DNA of 64,000 nt. Origin: Papio anubis. Lineage: Eukaryota; Chordata; Mammalia; Primates; Cercopithecidae. Positions 34,601 through 46,500 of the stretch are shown here, piece after piece. Position numbers and translations under genes: made by a program. The stretch's first letter is position 1; each line of letters starts with the position of its first letter. The stretch spans positions 78,840,155 through 78,904,154 of the forward strand of contig NC_044985.1 in the NCBI RefSeq assembly GCF_008728515.1. The letters are read 5' to 3'. Under the pieces are notes generated by a model. It had not been told where the DNA came from. It saw only the letters and a list, made by a program, of their open reading frames with translations, and ran no database searches.

Positions 34601-36514
34601 ATCCTGTCTTCCAAGGTACGATGCCAACATCCAGAAGAAAGGGCAGTCAAAGTTTTGCTTACAAGGTGTGCAGAACCATTAGAAACCCATGGAGAATTGT
34701 CTCTCAACAGATTGATCCACACCTGCTTCAAGCTGCCTGCTAGATTGTTCCAAAATTTTGTTTTATGAGTTGAACTGTTTAGTTAAGAATCTAACTACCT
34801 CATATGTTCCTTAGTTGCATGTAATTTTACTGGGAATGTAATTTATGTTATTCTCTCCATGGAATTTCATTGGAAAGAAAAGTCAAACTGCCAAGATAAA
34901 CATAAATTTAATCTGTTTGCTGAAACTATTCCTCCTCAAAAACAGAAACATTGCGTCTTTCCTGAAAGTTCAAACCTCGCTCCGGTTCTAGGGTCAACAC
35001 AGTCCCACTTCAGTCCTCAAGTGATCCCATGTTGATTCAACCTTGCTACACGCTTTCTTGTTCCCTAAGATGTCGACCTTGATAACTGCGCCAGTAGATC
35101 TGTTTTTCTCAGTCTGAGATTTTGTTTTGTTCCTCCAGAAACTCCAAGACCTAAGTCCTGGACTTACACCCATCTCAGTGTCTGGGTCATGCTCCAGCTG
35201 TGAGAATGTTGTAACTGACTAGTTGCCTCCACTGTCATCACGTTTATCCTACTGCCACTCTCCTTGGCCCTTTGCCCACCCTCTTTTTGGTTAATGTCTT
35301 CTGTTTGGGCATTCCTTTGCACGATTTTTTTAATCACTTATTTGAGACACCAGCTTTCTACTATCACCACACTCCCCATTCATTTGTTTATTCAACAAGT
35401 AGTTCCTAAAGGACAACTAAGCTGCAGATCTGAGCCAGGATGTGATTTTGCAATGGAATCCCAAAATACTATAACTGACTGATCCTGATTACCTGACTAG
35501 TACTGTCTATTATCTACTGCTGATGAGATTTCAAGCTCCTGCCCTGAGCAGTGTCTGTGCTCTGGGTCTGGCACTAGACCTTAAAAGTCCACTCTGAGAA
35601 ATATCATGCTTTGTTAGTACCAGATCCTCCCTTAAATTCCCAATTTCTTTCATAATTTTCTGTTTGAAAGACTTTGTTTGTTCTGAACATTTTAATAGCA
35701 CTGAATGTTGTAACCCTTAGTTAAATTTCTCATAACAGTTTTCTTATACAATATTAAATTAGACAGATCATGATGTCATTTGCCATACTATGCTCAGTTC
35801 ACAGTTACTATAAGGTGTTGTCACCTACAAAAATCTAGCATTTCCACCTGTACAATGCAAAAAAATTATTTTCCAATATTAAGGTCTTCTAATATTTTGA
35901 AGTTAGATTAAATTTTCATTAAGGCTTCATTCATTCTTATAAAATTCCACAAATGGAACTATCTACATCCTCATAAGTCTCCTCTTGTTTACAAAACAGT
36001 ACTATACAGCTATCTGATTTAAAACCCTTTTGTTTCTTAAAACAGCTTCCCTTCTCAGGTTGTATATGTATATATTTAAGAGTGTAAGTTTGTGTGTGTG
36101 TGTGTTCCCTCTGATATGGGTTTATATGCTTCACTGCCAAAGTAATACTTCCCAATTTCTAATCATCTTTAAAGGAAAAAAAGTTATTTACTTGGAAATA
36201 TTCACAGTTTAGAAAAATCTGAGCCCTAAGTCTAACAAAATGTTGGACTGTAAACCCAATAACATAAACTCCAAAATATGTGCAAATATAGTCAATATAT
36301 ACCTAACATAGTGTGGACAATATATACCCTCTTTATAATAGGTTATCTGATCTGCACAGGTCAATGATTAGAAAAATAAAATCCTCATCACATGAACCAC
36401 AATTAAAGCTATTTTGTTTACTAGTTACAGAAATTGGCAAAGATCATCATGGTAGTTCAATCCTGCCAGAAAAGCACAAAGCCAAATAATCAGGAAACAA
36501 TTTCTATTTTAAAC
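31641..36514. other. 4.9-kb repeat-poor stretch
   Basis: I recognise almost no interspersed repeats here, unlike the rest of the window. No domain is recognisable in any frame; the longest, 34222-34536 on the minus strand, 104 codons, resembles nothing I know. A short TG run is at about 36091-36104. A 30-bp segment at 35929-35958 is present in inverted form at 36916-36945. The low repeat density may mean constrained regulatory DNA or simple chance. Confidence 0.4.
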
Positions 36515-36815
36515 CATTCAGGGTGCCAAGACAAGGTACCATAGACTGGGTGGCTTATAGATAGCAGAAATGTATTTCTCACACTTCTGGAGGCAGGAAG
36601 ACCAAGATCAGGACACCAGCGTGGTTGCGTTCTGGTGAAGATCTTCTTCCAGGTTTCAGACCGCCATTATCCCATTGTATACTCACATAAAGGAAGAAGG
36701 CTAGAGAGCTCTCTGTGGTCTCTTTCGTAAGGACACTAACCCCATTCATGAAGGCTCCACCCTATTTTATATCCCAAAGGCCCCACATCGTAAAAACATA
36801 ATATTAGGGGTTAGG
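36515..36815 (-). mobile_element. MLT1 LTR, antisense
   Basis: 'aaggtaccatagactgggtg', 'agcagaaatgtatttctcac', 'ttctggaggcaggaagacca' and 'aaggccccacatcgtaaaaa' match the MLT1 order. It runs into the hairpin cluster. Confidence 0.82.
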
Positions 36816-36966
36816 ATTTCAAAATATAAATTTGGATTTATATTTGGATTTTGGATTATATTTTGAAATTTGGATTTCAAAATATATATTTATTAATATA
36901 AATATAAATATAAAATTCCATTTGTGGAATTTTATAAGAATGAATTAAACAAATGTTTAATTCATT
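36816..36966. repeat. AT-rich hairpin cluster with a templated inverted copy
   Basis: Three strong stem-loops occur in 150 bp. ATTTCAAAATATA (36816-36828) has its exact complement at 36857-36869 and a direct copy at 36874-36886. A 12-bp stem pairs 36909-36920 with 36925-36936. Another 12-bp stem pairs 36939-36950 with 36955-36966. Positions 36916-36945 are an exact inverted copy of 35929-35958. Snap-back copying during replication would explain this. Confidence 0.7.
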
Positions 36967-36994
36967 GCACATAACACTAACAACAATTAGTTCC

Positions 36995-37302
36995 CTATTT
37001 TTTTTTTTTTTCTTTAAGACAGGGTCTCACTCTGATGCCCAGGCTGCAGTGGCAGAATCATGGCTCACTGCAACCTTGACCTCCCAGGGTCAAGCTATCC
37101 TCTCACCTCAGCCTTCTGAGTGCTGGGACTACAAGCAAGGGCCATGACACCTAACCAGGTCTATTTTTGTATTTTAAGTAGAGATGGGATTTCACTATCT
37201 TGCCCAGGCTGGTCTTGAACTACTCAGGGGCTCAGGGGATCCAGCCACCTCAGCCTCACAAAGTGCTGAGATTACAGGCATGAGCCGTGGCACACAGCCA
37301 GT
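36995..37302 (-). mobile_element. AluJ-type SINE, antisense
   Basis: Poly-T at about 36999 followed by the antisense Alu: 'gacagggtctcactctgatg', 'gatttcactatcttgcccag' and 'gagattacaggcatgagccg'. The older 'cttgcccaggctggtcttga' right-arm form suggests AluJ. Flanking AGTTCCCT / AGTCCCGT is only a weak TSD. Confidence 0.88.
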
Positions 37303-37714
37303 CCCGTTTCTGTTAAATGGAATGCATGTCTCAGTCTTAAATTTTAACCTTATTAAAGGCATTGCCTGAAATTTATTTCTAAGAAGCTGCAAACCCTTAT
37401 GATGATGGCCAAGCAAATGAAACATAACTTGTCCTGACTATTCATATTCCTTCCTCTGATTACACTTTTGTTACCACTGGACTCCTCCCAACAGAAACCA
37501 CATTTTATGCATAAAAACAGTACTCTTGATTCCTTCAACTATTTTTTCCTCTTTCATGAATTTTCATAAACTACCTCAAATCTTTTGAGAAATGATAAAG
37601 TATAAATAGATGAATGGATGACCTTGAGAACAGATTCAAAATAGAATACAGAGATAAATGATATATCAATAGAATGAAGAAAGTAGATTATAGATACATA
37701 AATACAGAAATATA
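37303..37714. other. single-copy DNA
   Basis: Nothing recognised. Confidence 0.4.
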
Positions 37715-39865
37715 TGAGTGACCCAGCACTATTTAATGAAAAATCTGTCCTTCCTCAATTATGTGTCAAACTACTTCTGTCATATATCAAGTGTCCGTGT
37801 ACAGGTTTGCTTCTGAGTTCTCTATGGTGCTGCTTTGGGTCTACTTGCCTACCTCTAACTTAATCACTGCAATTTATTATATATGTTGACATCTGGTAGA
37901 GCAAATGATTTCATCATTTACTTCTTTGATATGTGTATTCTCCATTCTTGACCCTTTGCACTTATGTATAAATTTTAGAATCTGCCTTCCAACTTCTACC
38001 AAACAAACAAAAATTTATTGAGATTTTGATTGGAATTACATTCAAGCTCTAGAATATTAAGTTTTTCAACCCATGCTTATGCCATATTTCCCTATAGAGA
38101 GCTTTCTAATTTATCTCAGTAATGTTTTATACATTGGTAGTCCTGCATACTTTTAGATAAATTTGTAACTAGGCATGTTATAGTTTTTATACTATTTGAA
38201 TACCTTCTAAATTTTAGCTTCTATTTTTTTGGTGTGTGAAAATCAAATTGATTTTTTAATAATGCACTTTAAATCCAGAAATTTTGCTAGACTCATTAAT
38301 TATAATAATTAGTTTGTGGATCCTCTTTGAATTCCTATGTAAATGATCTTGTCTACTATGAATAACATTAGTTTTGTTTCTTCTTTCTAACTGTTTTGTT
38401 TTGTTTTTCTCTTGCTCTACTGAACTGGTTAACATTTCCAATATAATGTTGTTCGGATGTAGTTAAAGATGAAACAATTTTGTAAATTATTCAATATTTT
38501 CAACATTCATTATATTATTTATTGTAAGTTTATTGTAGATATCCAATATCTCCTCCTAGTTTGCTTAGTTTCTTTTTAAAAGGATATAGAAATTTATCAA
38601 ATATATTTTCTGCATCAGTTGATATGACTGTATCATTTTTCTTTAATAATCTAATCATGTTGGGGATTTTGTTAACTGATTGTCCAAAGTTAATCTATGA
38701 ATGAGATCCTGGAAGAAATCCAACTTTATCACAATATATTATGCCACTATAAAGATGGGGATTCTGTCTGCCAACATTTGCTAATTTTTTTTAGAGTTTT
38801 TTTTATCTTTGTTCCTAATGAGATTGGCCTATATAAATTATCTTTCTTGTGCTGTCCTTATCTGGTTTTGTTTTCAAGCTTATTAGTCTTATTGTATAGT
38901 TGGGAAATATTCCCAATTTTTCTTTCCTCTTGAATGGCAGAACTTATTAGAAAAGCTAATTTGACCTAGATGGTTTTTGTCAGAAAATGCTGATTACTGA
39001 TTCGGTGTCCTTAATGATTAAGAATTGTCCAAGTTTCTCTTTCTGACTGATTTTTGATTAAGTATAATTTTCAAATAATTTTTGATAGATTTTTAAATTT
39101 ATTGATATGTGACTAGTAATGTCCAGTCATTGCTTAGCTTCTCCAATATCCCTAATGTTGTACTTTTCTCACAGCGGATGTTGACAATTTGTGTCTTTTC
39201 TTTGCTCATTCTCATCAGAAGTTTGTCAGTGTTATTAGTCTTTTTAAAAGAGAGACTTTGGTATTACTCATTCTCACTATAACTTCTGCCTTATATTTAA
39301 TATGTTCCCCCTTCCACTTTAATGAACTTAATTTATCATTCTTTTTTAATTTTTTTCTTTTTTTCTTTTCTTTTTTTTTTTTTTTTTTTTTTTTTGAGAT
39401 GGAGTTTCGCTGTTGTCATCCAGGCTGGAGTACAATGGCATGATCTTAGCTCAATGCAGCCTCCTCCTCCCGGGTTCAAGCTATTCTCCTGCCTCTGCCT
39501 CCCAAGTAGCTGGGATTACAGGCATGCACCACCACACCTGGCTAATTTTCTATTTTTTTAGTAGAGACTGGATTTCACCATGTTGACCAGGCTGGTCTCA
39601 AACTCCAGACCTCAGGTGATCTTCCCGCCTCAGCATCCCAAATTGCTGGGATTATAGGTGTGAGCCACCACACCTGGCCTTAAATTTTTAAAATGGATGC
39701 TTAGTTTAATTTTTGACCATTTTGAAGACATACATTGAAAGCTCTGAATATGTCTCTACAAATTGCTTACTTCAAGTTTTGGCATGTAGTACTTTCATTA
39801 TTGTGTGGATGAAAATATTTCTGACCTTTTATTGTAATTGTTTCTTTAAACTAAAGGTTTTGACA
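37715..39865 (-). mobile_element. ancient L1M/HAL1 ORF2, antisense, cut by an Alu
   Basis: Antisense L1 phrases are in order: 'atttaatgaaaaatctgtcc', 'ttttgattggaattacattc', 'gttaacatttccaatataat', 'gagattggcctatataaatt', and after the Alu 'aagctctgaatatgtctcta'. Decay is strong; there is no frame. The left end of the window copy corresponds to ORF2 C-terminal sequence. Confidence 0.7.
39371..39680 (-). mobile_element. AluS SINE, antisense, with long poly-T
   Basis: A poly-T/TTTTC tract (about 39345-39395) precedes 'gagatggagtttcgctgttg', and the body ends 'gccaccacacctggc' at about 39679. Both arms are intact. It sits inside the antisense L1M. Confidence 0.92.
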
Positions 39866-40309
39866 GTTCCTAATCTATCTTGAATATTCAAAAAAGAACT
39901 TGCATTTGTCATGGGAAAAGAAGAAAATAGAAGGGCTCACCTAATGTGCCCTCATATGAATCATATTCAAGCCCTTCCTTTGTCAACTATCTCCCTCTCC
40001 AACCTACTGGGAGCTCGGATCAATGGTATTGTTTAGTTTCCATTTAGCTGCATAATAATACTAATTAACTTATTAATTAAACTCATGACTTCTCCCTCAT
40101 TCCTTCTCCTATTTTATCAGCTATATTAAATGTAGAAATAACTGGTCTTACATTAAACCCAGAAGGAGAAGAAAGACAGATTAACAATAAAAAGGTCTGA
40201 TAAAAATATAATTCCTTTTACTTAATGATACAAAAATTGACATAGAAATTGTATTATTTTAGTTAAGCTAGTTAATTCCTTAGAGAATTCCCAAAATCAA
40301 TAATCATTT
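39866..40309. other. AT-rich DNA
   Basis: Nothing recognised. Confidence 0.4.
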
Positions 40310-41345
40310 TAAAAAAGAGTGATAAATTAGATTTCACTAACATTCAAAATTTCTACTTATCCAAGTCACCATTAAGGAAATGGATAGGCAAGCCACACTG
40401 GGAGAAAAATACTCATATCTTACAAAGAACTTGACTCCAAAATACATAAGAACTGTTATAAAGCAATAATCAAAAGATTAACACAAGTTAATAAATGAGC
40501 AATAAAAGCAGATACTTCACAAAAGAAAAGGTATAGTAATACCCAGAGAGAAAAATGAAAAGATGTTCAACATTATCAGGAAAAGGCAAATTAAAACCAG
40601 ATAAGATTCTGCTTACCACCTACAGAAATAGTCACAATTTAAAAGGACTGACAATTATCAATTTCTGGCAAGAAAGGGGAACAAATGAACCTTCTCATAC
40701 ACATTGCTGATGGGGCTATAAAATGTTGCAACCACTTTGAAAGTCTGTTTGGCAATATATTTTAAAGTTAAGCACATTATTACCATACAACTCAGCAATA
40801 CCATTCATAGACATTTACCCAACAGAAATGAAAATATATGTCAAAGAAAAGACTTGAGTTGAATAATTATAACAGTTTTATTCATAATAGCCCAAAACAA
40901 AACAATCCAAATGTTCACAGAAAATAGATAAAATGTTTTATATTCATATGATGAAATATTCTTTAGCAATACAATAATATGAACTACTGATGCAAGCAAC
41001 AATATGGGTTAATCTCAAAAGCATTCTGTTTAGAGAAAGAAGTCAAATTGCATACTATATGATTATGTTTATAAATTCAATAAAATTCAAGAACAGGCAA
41101 AGCTAATCTATAATGATAGATGTAAAAAATAATGGTGCCCATGGGGGAAGGGTTATGGAATTAACTGGCAAGGAGTATGATAGAACAGTCTGGAAAGAGA
41201 AAAATGTTCTAAAACTTGACTGATATGTTAGTTACAAGGATGTTGGTTATAAAGGTATATATAATGGCTAACATTCAACAAATTTTATACTCAAAGTTTG
41301 TACATTCCACACTGTCAATTTTATCTCCATTTTAAAAATGAAAGT
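40310..41345 (+). mobile_element. L1M ORF2 3' part and 3' UTR
   Basis: Sense L1M: 'aaagatgttcaacattatca', 'caaccactttgaaagtctgt', 'agtttattcataatagccc'-type text near 40875, then 3' UTR 'aagcattctgtttagagaaa' and 'cacactgtcaattttatctc'. Diverged L1MC/L1MD/ME-type. Confidence 0.75.
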
Positions 41346-41484
41346 TAAAAAGTATCTTCCCCAATTTGTGTAACTATCTAAAATACGTTTTAGAAATGCG
41401 ACCCAGAACATTACCTTACTAATTACTCCACTGGGTAACAATATACAACCACTGGAATCAAAGGGAGTTGTATTTTAAATCAGG

Positions 41485-42319
41485 CTTTGGATATGAACAG
41501 ACACTTCTCAGAAGAAGACATACATGTGCCCAAAAATCATATGAAAAAAAACTCAACATCACTGATAGAGAAATGCAAACCAAAACCACAATAAGATATC
41601 ATCTAACACCAGGCATAAAGGCTATTACTAAAAATAAAAAATAATAAATGCTGGCAAGGTTGTGGAGAAAAAAGGACACTTATACACTGTTGGTGGGAGT
41701 TTAAATTAGTTCAACCGTTGTGGAAGACAGTGTGGCAATTCCCCAAAGACCTAAAAACAGAAACACAATTGAACCCAATAATCCCATTACCAGGCACATA
41801 CTCAAAAGAATATAAATCATTCTCATATAAAAAGACACACATGCATATGTTCATTGCAGCACTATCACAATGGCAAAGACATGGAGTCAACCCAAATGCC
41901 CATCAATGATAGACTGGATAAAGAAAATGTGGTACATATACACCACGGAATACTATGCAGCCATAAAAAAGAATGAGATCATGTTCTTTTTAGGCAGATG
42001 GATGGAGCTTGGAGACCATTATCCTCAGCAAGCTAACGCAGTAACAGAAAACCAAACATCACATGTTCTCACTTATAATTGGGACCTGAATGATGAGAAC
42101 AAATGAACACATAGAAGGGAACAACACACACTGGGGCTTTTCAGAGGATAGGGGCTGAGAGGACTGAGAGGATAAGGAAAAATAACTAATGGATGCTAGG
42201 CTTAATGCCTGGATGTTGAAATAATCGATATAACCAACCCCTGTGACACACCTTTACCTATGTAACAAACCTGCCCATCCTGCACATGTACTCCTGAACT
42301 TAAAATAAAAGTTAAAAAA
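41485..42319 (+). mobile_element. 5'-truncated primate L1 (L1P)
   Basis: Sense L1: 'atcacatgttctcacttata', 'ggtacatatacaccacggaa', 'tactatgcagccataaaaaa' and the 3' end 'atgtactcctgaacttaaaa' with an A-tail. AAATCAGG flanks it (41477-41484 and 42320-42327), a probable TSD. ORF2 is broken. The subfamily is about L1PA10 to L1PB. Confidence 0.85.
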
Positions 42320-42365
42320 AAATCAGGATATGGTACTTAAAACCCATGTCAACCCAAGCAATATT

Positions 42366-42600
42366 TTTGTTAAGCCATTTTATTATTGAAGTATGATTGA
42401 CATACAGAAAACTGTACATATTTAATGTATACAACTTGATGAGTTTGGAAATAAGAATATACCCATGAAACCATTGCTGTAGTCTATGCCATAAACCTAT
42501 GTATTGCCTCCAAAAGTTTCTTCCTGCCCTCTTTGTGTTGTGTATGTGTGTGATAAGAACACTTAACATAAAGTCTACACTCTTAGAAAATTTTAAAGTA
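42366..42600 (-). mobile_element. L1M 3' UTR fragment, antisense
   Basis: 'ttattgaagtatgattgaca', 'ctgtacatatttaatgtata' and 'acccatgaaaccattgctgt' are the antisense 3' UTR of an L1MA/MB/ME element. Confidence 0.65.
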
Positions 42601-42787
42601 CACAGCAAAGTATGCTTAACCTCTTAAATAATAATGTTAATGTATTGTTTGTTGTAAATATTAATTAATGGTTAAATTACTAAAAAACTGGGAGGAAAAA
42701 CCTTACCTATTTTTTTATTAGAGTATGACCATTATGAAAAGATGACAGTGATATGGGTATAGCAGAATCTGCTTTTTTGCCTGCCCT

Positions 42788-43157
42788 TGGGCTATGGTTT
42801 GAATGTCCCCTTAAAACTCAGGTTGAAATGTAATTGTCATTGTGACAGTATTGAGAGGTGGGACCTCTAAGAGGCATTAGGTGATGAGGGCTCTGTACTC
42901 AGGAATGAATTAATGCCATCATCTTGGGAGTGGGATATAAGAGCTTTGCCCCCTTTTTCTCTCTATCTCTCTTATGTGCTCTCTGACCTTGTGATGCCTT
43001 CTGCTACATTATGGTGCAGCAAGAAGGACCTCACCAGTTGTGGCCTCTCAACCTTTGAATTCCTAGCTTCCAGAACCATGAACCAAATAAACTCTTTTAT
43101 TTATAAATTACTCAGTCTATGATATTTTGTTATAGGAGCAGAAAACAAACTATACCT
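42788..43157 (+). mobile_element. MLT1A/MST-like MaLR LTR
   Basis: 'gggctatggtttgaatgtcc', 'agaggtgggacctctaagag', 'tgcagcaagaaggacctcac' and 'ccaaataaactcttttattt' (poly(A) signal AATAAA) give a nearly complete sense MLT1A-type LTR. No internal MaLR sequence follows. Confidence 0.88.
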
Positions 43158-43602
43158 TACTAAATTGTTCTTTGGGAATCAAATAGGACTGACTGTACCC
43201 TCCAAGCTCTAGCATGAATACTTGACCAAGACTCACTCAGTAAGAGTATTTGGAAAACTAGTCACAGTAATACATTTGTAGATGTATTCACATAGCTCAA
43301 GATAAAACTCGATACTCATACTGGCTGGAATTCTTTGGGAAAAGAAGCTTTTTTTTTCTCTCTCTAGAGGTTGCTAAGTTCATCTCTGAAAATAGTTGGG
43401 ATAAACTTTCCCAAGGATAAAATCAACACAGAGGAAAGAATAAGAAATTGGAAAGCATCATTTGAGAACTTGAATCTGTTGTGTCTAGACTTCTTTTAAT
43501 TTCAACCAGTTTAAGGTAGCCTACTCTCACTTACTGTCCTGATACGATAGTAAATATGATACCATTCACACATTTAAAAGCAACATTAAAAAGTAGCAAT
43601 CA

Positions 43603-43894
43603 CCAGGCATGGTGGCTCACACCTGTAATCCCAGCACTTAAGGAGGCCGAGGTAGGTGGATCACCTGAGGTCGGGAGTTCAAGACCAACTGACCAATATG
43701 GAGAAATCCCGTCTCTATTAAGAATACAAAATTAGCCAGGTGTGGTTACCTGTAATCCCAGCTACTCGGGAGGCTGAGGCAGGAGAATCACTTGAATCCA
43801 GGAAGCGGAGGTTACAGTGAGCCAAGATTGTGCCATTGCACTCCTATACTCCAGCCGGGGCAACCAGAGCAAAACTCCATTTCAAAAAAAAAAG
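43603..43894 (+). mobile_element. AluS SINE
   Basis: A sense dimeric Alu with a short A-tail and a perfect 10-bp TSD, GTAGCAATCA (43593-43602 and 43895-43904). Confidence 0.94.
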
Positions 43895-43904
43895 GTAGCA
43901 ATCA

Positions 43905-44100
43905 TATTGTGCTTTACAGTTTACAAAAAAGCTTTGATATACATTTAATTTCAATCAATTCTTACAGATACTTGTTAAAGTAATTTTATAACCCATTTTA
44001 AAGTCATAATAATGGAGATCTGAGAATTTCCCAAGGCCTCATACTTTTAACTAATAAAGCAGAAACTTGAATTCCTGACTTTAAAAGCTATGCCATTTCC
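43905..44100 (-). repeat. MIR SINE
   Basis: Antisense MIR: 'tgtgctttacagtttacaaa', 'aatttcaatcaattcttaca', 'gaatttcccaaggcctcata' and 'cttgaattcctgactttaaa'. Confidence 0.7.
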
Positions 44101-44355
44101 AAAATAAAACAGACCCTTATTAAACATATTTCACTTTATACTTTCCTGAGTTATCTGTTGTTTCTCATAATAATATTATTAACTGTCTTCTATGAACTAT
44201 CATGAGCTTGTCTTGGCAAGAATTCTTCAGCAACGCAGGGCCTAGTACCTTCCAAGTGTAGTGATTGCTTCCACAAATCCTGTTCATATAGTCTCCTTCC
44301 ATGATCTGTGAACATTTATTTTGTAGAAATCAAATTGCTATGTTATTCTTTTAGA

Positions 44356-44499
44356 AACCTCCTAAATATTAGTTCAGAATTCTAATATCTTTTCAAACAG
44401 TGGAACCTCCCAAATATTAGTTCAGAATCCTAATAGCTTTTCAAGAAGTGGAACCTCCAAAATATTAGTTCAGAATCCTATATCATTTTCAAGCAGTGA
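44356..44499. repeat. 48-bp minisatellite, 3 copies
   Basis: Three tandem units of exactly 48 bp start at 44356, 44404 and 44452, each beginning AACCTCC and containing ATATTAGTTCAGAAT. They differ at a few positions each. The unit is not part of a repeat that I know, so it looks like a local tandem expansion. Confidence 0.9.
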
Positions 44500-44675
44500 A
44501 TCACTTTAGGTATGACTAGAATTTAGTCTCACATAGTTTTTTACTTGGTTTCTGTACATCTGTCTTTAAAATATTTTTGAATCTATGGTTAGTTTCTGAA
44601 TGCACATTATTATTATTTCTAGCACCCTATCTTCTCTTGTCATTTTGTGTTAAGGCATGTTTTATCTTAACTATT

Positions 44676-44715
44676 ATCATCATCATCATTGTCATCATCA
44701 TTATCAACATTATTC
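44676..44715. repeat. (ATC)n microsatellite
   Basis: Imperfect ATC/ATT trinucleotide repeats. Confidence 0.8.
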
Positions 44716-46069
44716 TAAAACAAAAAACCCAGGACTCTTCTTTTTAGATGTGCACAATTTTAAAGGCCTTAAATGGATGATGGATATTTAATGCTTCCCT
44801 GTAGAGTGAATGTAGCTTATTAACACCAAGAATCTCATAAGAAAGTCAACTCTTGGTTTTACCCAGCAGGTTGTTCCTACTTCCCTTTATGAAAAGATAG
44901 GTAATGGTACTTTCAAGTTTGTCAAAATAATATAAATGCTTTTCTCAATTACTTATTTTATTTCATTGGCTCTCTGCTTATCTTTGCTAAATAAAATTCA
45001 GAGAGGCCCTTTGAGACCCACTTAACCATTGCCCCTAACTTTAATGAAAGAACCCCAAAAGAGTTAACTGCTTAAAATCCACATGAGAGGCAAGCTGTTG
45101 ATTGGCATCATTGATAGGTTTTAGGGATTAATTGAGCAGAAGTTCAGAATGAGGAAGTAGTATTCTGGCTCTGACTTTATGAGGTCTTCTCAGTGTGGCT
45201 TCATTATCCCAAAATGAAAGTAGAAAATCTGTTACTACTAAAAATAAATGGAGTAGATCATTTGAGGGTTTTATATAAAGAGAAAAACATGGTGAAGGGT
45301 GACAAAGGAGTTGTGTTGAGAGTTCAGGCCATCTGTGTCACTTGGCTGTAGAGTCTACAACAGTAGGCATGGCCACCGAGGACACATCAAATAGGGAAAT
45401 AAGAGGAGACCTAGGAGGAAGAATAAAGCACTTCAGGAGAGTTACAAATTGTCTAGGAGCAATCCCACAACCCTGCTGCCATCCATTCCCCTGCCATCAC
45501 CAAGAAATGTAATCCCCATAATCATAACATGCAGTTTCCAGATTTATTTAACCAAGAATACTGAAATCTATTGCATGTGCAATAAACATACCTCAATGCT
45601 GTTTACCCTCTTCAATTGCAACTGCTATCAAAATTTAGAAAATAGACACCGTTTGGCTATGTTTCTTGTTTTTCTACTTGTTTCCAGGAAAAAACTACTC
45701 TTATTTTTGTACTTCTGTTTAAAGAACTATTTTCCACACCAGGCACACTTGGATCTTGAGCCAAATTCAGCATCAAGAAGGCTAGATCATCATGGGGTGG
45801 AGAAAGTACAGTCAGTGCTCAGGGGTGCTGGATCATGATTTCTGCCTCTAACTCTCCAGGAATCCAAATAATGACTTTTCTTCAACAAATAGTAGCCTGT
45901 CAGCCAAGGGAAGGCAGTTTCAAAAGGGGCATAAGAACAAGCAGTGTCAAATGCATCCAAGAGGATGAGTGCTGAAAATAAAGCACTGAGTTTGCAGCTA
46001 AGTAAATATAGGTGTCTACCGGTGTAATTTAATGATTTAGGGTGAGCATAGAGTACACGGGCAATGCAG
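44716..46069. other. single-copy DNA
   Basis: I see no repeat or gene. The 129-codon frame at 45449-45838 has no recognisable domain, signal peptide or coding bias, and I treat it as chance. Confidence 0.45.
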
Positions 46070-46500
46070 CAACAGAGACCTCAACTGTAATAAACTTACT
46101 GCTTCCACTCTTGCCTAACTCCAATCCATTATCCAACCACTTCCAGAATATTCTATCTGACCACGTTATTCTCCAACTAAAAGTCTTTCGGTGGCTTCCT
46201 ATTTATTACACAGCACAGTATAGATCTGTTCTTAGTGTACCTATTTATCCTTCACTCCAACTGACCCTTCAAGCACCAGTTCTTACATAAAACTTTTCCT
46301 GAATCAGCAGGTAGATTGAAAACCCTCTTATTTGTGCTTCACTATAATCCAAGACACAATTTTCTCATATTGCTGACAACATTCAATCGTATTTATATGT
46401 TTCCATGTTCACCTATCTTCATAAACTGACCTCCTTAGGTCAAAGACAATGTCTAATACATCGTAGAAACCCAATATTTAATTGTGGAATGAATGAGAGG
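46070..46500 (+). repeat. LINE-2 3' end
   Basis: A clear sense L2: 'ttccactcttgcctaactcc', 'aatattctatctgaccacgt', 'gtctttcggtggcttcctat', 'acttttcctgaatcagcagg', 'ctgacctccttaggtcaaag' and 'caatatttaattgtggaatg'. Confidence 0.82.

Noticed and set aside
44356..44499. CRISPR-like array (regular repeats)
   Set aside because: The three units are contiguous without spacers, and the DNA is mammalian; it is a minisatellite.
45449..45838. 129-codon plus-strand frame
   Set aside because: It has no domain or signal peptide and its composition follows the surrounding AT-rich DNA; judged a chance frame.
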